The notes under the pieces were generated by a model. That model did no database searches. It was not told where the DNA came from and saw nothing but the letters and a program-made list of their open reading frames with translations. 55,766 bases of DNA from Streptomyces antimicrobicus (lineage in GTDB: Bacteria; Actinomycetota; Actinomycetes; Streptomycetales; Streptomycetaceae): the NCBI RefSeq assembly GCF_020532625.1, contig NZ_JAJAUY010000028.1, forward strand, positions 1 to 55,766. The letters run 5' to 3'. The position numbers were made by a program, and so were the translations under genes. Below, in pieces: positions 53,040-55,766 of the stretch; positions within the stretch are counted from its first letter, which is position 1, and every line of letters begins with the position of its first letter.

Positions 53040-53681
53040 GTGAACACCACCCAGACCGGCAGTACGGGAACGGGCGAGAGGCCGAGGGCGCGAAAGCCCC
53101 GGCGCGCCTTCGACCGCGACGAGGCACTCGCCGTCGCGCTCCGCGAGTTCTGGATCCACGGCTACGAGACGACGTCCATCGCCTCCCTCACCAAGGCGAT
53201 GGGCATCAACCCGCCCAGCCTGTACGCGGCCTTCGGCGACAAGCGGCAGCTGTTCGCCGAGGCCGTCGAGCTCTACCTCGCCCGTCACGGCGCCGGCCCG
53301 CTGGAGGGCCCCGACGCCCGCACCGCCGTGGAGGAGATGCTGCGGCGACTTGCCGTCGACTACACGGACCCGGCCCACCCGCCGGGCTGCCTGGTCATCA
53401 CGGCGGCCACCAACTGCGGTCCGGGCGCCCAGGAGGTCAAGGACGACCTCCGCGACCGGCGCGAACGGACGAAGGAGGCCGTCGCCGCCCGCATCCGCGC
53501 CGATGTCGACGCGGGTCTTCTTCCGCCGGCCACGGACGCGGAGGGCCTCGCGGCCTACGTCGCGGCAGTCGTCCAGGGCATGAACCAGCAGGCCTGCGAC
53601 GGCGCCACCCGCCAGGACCTCGACCGCATCGTCACCTTCGCCATGGCCGCCTGGCCCCCCACCGACCCACCCGCCGCCTGA
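53040..53681 (+). CDS. TetR-family regulator
   Basis: 213 residues from GTG 53040. The N-terminal helix-turn-helix is RRAFDRDEALAVALREFWIH, then YETTSIASLTKAMGINPPSL and YAAFGDKRQLFAEAVELYL. The C-terminal domain resembles the TetR_C group that includes LfrR-type and AefR-type regulators (DPAHPPGCLVITAATNCGPG). It likely represses the divergent alpha/beta hydrolase and its own gene through the two palindromes. Confidence 0.93.
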   Translation: MNTTQTGSTGTGERPRARKPRRAFDRDEALAVALREFWIHGYETTSIASLTKAMGINPPSLYAAFGDKRQLFAEAVELYLARHGAGPLEGPDARTAVEEMLRRLAVDYTDPAHPPGCLVITAATNCGPGAQEVKDDLRDRRERTKEAVAARIRADVDAGLLPPATDAEGLAAYVAAVVQGMNQQACDGATRQDLDRIVTFAMAAWPPTDPPAA

Positions 53682-53764
53682 GGCTTTTGACCGGCGCCCC
53701 GCGCCCCACGTCCGGCGTCCGGCGCCCCGCGCCCCGCGTCCGGTGCCCCGCGCCTCGCGGCCGG

Positions 53765-55171
53765 TCAGCCTTCGGCGCTGCGCAAGGTCAGGTGGGGCCG
53801 CAGCACCAGGCGTAGCCCGGCGACCGCGTGGTCGGGCGTGGTGGGCCAGGGCGTCATCCGGCTCGCGCCGTGGCCGCCCAGGCCTACGGGGCTGTGGCCG
53901 GGCAGGGGGTCCCTCAGGGCGGCGAACAGGCGGGGGACGGCGTGGTCCTGGGTGTCGTGGAGGTCTTCCACGCCGGTGACGATGTGCAGGAACGACTCGT
54001 GCAGGCGCAGGGGTTTCTGGTCGCGGTGACTGAGCTGCTGGGCGCGCCGGAAGTGGGCGTCGCGGCCCTGGTGGATGTCGTAGAAGGCGCCGACGAGGAC
54101 GAGCAGGCGTTCGTAGGCGTGGCGGTAGGCGGCCTGGTAGAAGGCGGCCGCTCGGGATGCGGTGGTGTCGTGGCGGAGCGTCGCGGCGATGGAGGCGGCC
54201 GCGAGCAGGCCGCTGTGCATGGCGAGGTGGACGCCGGTGGAGAGCAGGGGGTCCAGGAAGCAGGCGGCGTCTCCCGCGGCGTACCAGCCGGGTCCGCAGA
54301 AGCGGTCGCAGACGTAGGAGTAGTCGCTCTCCACGCGCACGCCGGTGGCCTGGCGGGCGTCGGCCAGGAGGTCGGCCAGGGCGGGGGTGCGGGCCAGGTG
54401 GTGGGTGTAGAGGGCTTGGGCGGAACCGAGTTCCGTGCGCGCCTGGGCGAAGGAGCGCTTGTCGGTGACCAGGCCGACGCTGAGGGTGCCGTCGTGAAGG
54501 GGGATGGCCCAGAACCAGCCGTGGTCGGGAAGGGAGTACAGGCAGATCGCGCCCTCGGGTGCGCCGGGCACGGGTGCGACGCCCTGCCAGTAGGCCCAGG
54601 TGGCGACGTTGCGGAACGCGTCGTGGAAGCGGCGCAGGCGCAGGTGGCGTGCGGTCAGCAGGCCCGCCCGGCCCGAGGCGTCCACCAGATGGGTGAAGGC
54701 GGTGCTGCCCTGGTGGCCGTCAGGGGCCGTCCAGGTGGCGGAGCGCGGCCGGCCGTCGTGGAAGGCCACGGCGCCCACGGCGGTTTGCTCATGGACGCGT
54801 ACGCCTTGGTGGCGGGCGTGGTCCAGGAGGGCGTGGTCGAAGTCGGCGCGGACGACCTGGAAGCTGTAAGGGGCCTCGGGGCCCAGGTGGTCGAAGTGCA
54901 GGGCCCACTGCTGGCCGCCCCAGTCGTAGTAGGCGCCCCGCTTGCGTACGAAGCCGTGGGCCTCGACCGCCTGGCGGGCACCGAGCAGGTCCAGGAGCGG
55001 GAGCAGGGAGGGCAGGAGGGACTCGCCGATGTGGTAGCGGGGGAAGCGGGCCTTCTCCAGCAGGGTGACAGCGAAGCCTTCGCGGGCTAGCAGTGCGGCC
55101 GTCGTCGCTCCGGCCGGACCCCCGCCGACGACCAGGACGTCCGTCTTCGCGGCCGGGTGCGGGTCGTTCAT
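53765..55171 (-). CDS. Flavin-dependent halogenase-family monooxygenase
   Basis: 468 residues from ATG 55171, with GGAGG 5 bases upstream. The FAD site is VLVVGGGPAGATTAALLARE, followed by LLEKARFPRYHIGESLLPSL, typical of halogenases. The WxWxIP halogenase motif appears as HGWFWAIPL, and YAAGDAACFLDPLLSTGVHL is the second FAD segment. The layout is nearer to CmlS-like and pyrrole/phenol halogenases than to tryptophan halogenases. It should use FADH2, chloride or bromide and O2. No biosynthetic cluster or flavin reductase is adjacent, so the substrate is unknown. Confidence 0.85.
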   Translation of the reverse strand: MNDPHPAAKTDVLVVGGGPAGATTAALLAREGFAVTLLEKARFPRYHIGESLLPSLLPLLDLLGARQAVEAHGFVRKRGAYYDWGGQQWALHFDHLGPEAPYSFQVVRADFDHALLDHARHQGVRVHEQTAVGAVAFHDGRPRSATWTAPDGHQGSTAFTHLVDASGRAGLLTARHLRLRRFHDAFRNVATWAYWQGVAPVPGAPEGAICLYSLPDHGWFWAIPLHDGTLSVGLVTDKRSFAQARTELGSAQALYTHHLARTPALADLLADARQATGVRVESDYSYVCDRFCGPGWYAAGDAACFLDPLLSTGVHLAMHSGLLAAASIAATLRHDTTASRAAAFYQAAYRHAYERLLVLVGAFYDIHQGRDAHFRRAQQLSHRDQKPLRLHESFLHIVTGVEDLHDTQDHAVPRLFAALRDPLPGHSPVGLGGHGASRMTPWPTTPDHAVAGLRLVLRPHLTLRSAEG

Positions 55172-55459
55172 GACAGCCTCCTGCACGGCGGAACGGCCGG
55201 GACGCGGCCAGTGAACAGCCTGGGCCGGGGCGGCGGAAGACCGCCTCCGGCCCACCCTGGCCGACCGGCTCGTCGCCGGCGCGCGGGAACGAGCCGACCC
55301 GCACGAGCTCCGTGCCCTGAGTGACCCCAGGACGCACACGGGACTTCCGTTGCGGGCCGGGTCCGAGGCAGGAGGGGCCGTAGGAGGTTCGGGGCGCGCC
55401 GGCACCGCCGGGTGCCCGGGGCGGCCCTGCGGCAGGGCGCCGCAGGGCGGCCGGGCCGT

Positions 55460-55766
55460 TCATGATCCGGTGCTCTGCCTGGCCGACCGCTCGTCGTCGA
55501 CGATCTCGGCGTCCACGACGTCCTCGTCCGGGCCGGCCGCGCCGTCCGCGCTGCCGCCGGTGCCGGGGGCGCCGCCGGGCTGCGCGTAGAGGGCCGTACC
55601 GATCTTCTGGGCGGCTGCCGCCGCCTTCTGCGTCGCGGCGCGGACGGCGGAGGTGTCCTCGCCCTTGAGGGACTCCCTCAGTTCGGCGAGCGCGCCGTCG
55701 ACCTCGGCCTTCACGTCGGCCGGGACCTTGTCGGCGCTGTCCGCCAGCAGCTTCTCGGTCTGGTAG
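55460..55766 (-). CDS. dnaK: C-terminus of DnaK (Hsp70), partial
   Basis: The gene enters at the right edge on the minus strand. About 100 residues are visible: [20 protein letters not shown], then [20 protein letters not shown] and [14 protein letters not shown], the helical lid of DnaK, followed by the disordered acidic tail [12 protein letters not shown]. The extra QSTGS ending and the neighbourhood (not grpE-dnaJ within view) leave open whether this is the main dnaK or a second copy. Confidence 0.9.
   Translation of the reverse strand, partial: YQTEKLLADSADKVPADVKAEVDGALAELRESLKGEDTSAVRAATQKAAAAAQKIGTALYAQPGGAPGTGGSADGAAGPDEDVVDAEIVDDERSARQSTGS

Noticed and set aside
53690..53764. Degenerate GCGCCCCGCGTCCGG-like repeats between convergent genes
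   Set aside because: They are imperfect, very GC-rich and have no recognisable structure beyond simple-sequence drift; a terminator role is possible but unsupported.

Overview
The window is high-GC actinobacterial DNA, almost certainly from a Streptomyces chromosome. The evidence is the conservon operon at the left edge, an SSI-type subtilisin inhibitor, a monomeric NADP isocitrate dehydrogenase, numerous GTG starts and several Streptomyces-typical small DUF families. All identifications rest on reading the sequence; no database search was run.

Layout. 1-2401: the end of a conservon (sensor-kinase tail, roadblock, DUF742 and Ras-like GTPase, with a GAF protein as last gene). 2434-4062: a split transketolase on the minus strand. 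4196-4269: tRNA-Pro(GGG). 4440-12311: a PAP2 membrane phosphatase, two cytochromes P450, a DrrAB-type ABC exporter, and a DUF4097/ribbon-helix-helix pair with a striking operator array. 12434-25583: two paralogous small proteins, a flavin/F420 oxidoreductase, a phosphoesterase/nucleotidyltransferase operon, hemerythrins, UdgX, Ku, a PadR regulator, a CBS protein, the SSI inhibitor, an SGNH esterase with a TTA codon, a protein resembling eukaryotic RhoGDI, and a DJ-1 family protein. 25795-39455: an FAD/Rieske oxidoreductase, a GCS2-type ligase, isocitrate dehydrogenase, a PLP enzyme, CobF, the lutABC lactate-utilisation operon, and small enzymes.

39564-39637 is a second, identical tRNA-Pro(GGG). 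Its terminator carries the left copy of a perfect 24-bp direct repeat; the other copy is at 50197-50220. The 10.6 kb between them (39648-50220) is a genomic island. It holds a broken tyrosine integrase, a decayed WYL regulator, an ATPase + HNH nuclease pair resembling the Septu (PtuAB) anti-phage system, a possible dsRNA-binding ORF, a SWIM zinc-finger protein, a small regulator-like protein, and a 729-residue unrecognised protein with a putative zinc site at each end. This island is the best place to look for new biology. The same 24-bp core is also present, with no element beside it, at the first tRNA-Pro (4279-4302).

50325-55766: a secreted metzincin-like metalloprotease, an alpha/beta hydrolase divergent from a TetR regulator with two palindromic operators, an orphan flavin-dependent halogenase, and the C-terminus of a DnaK.
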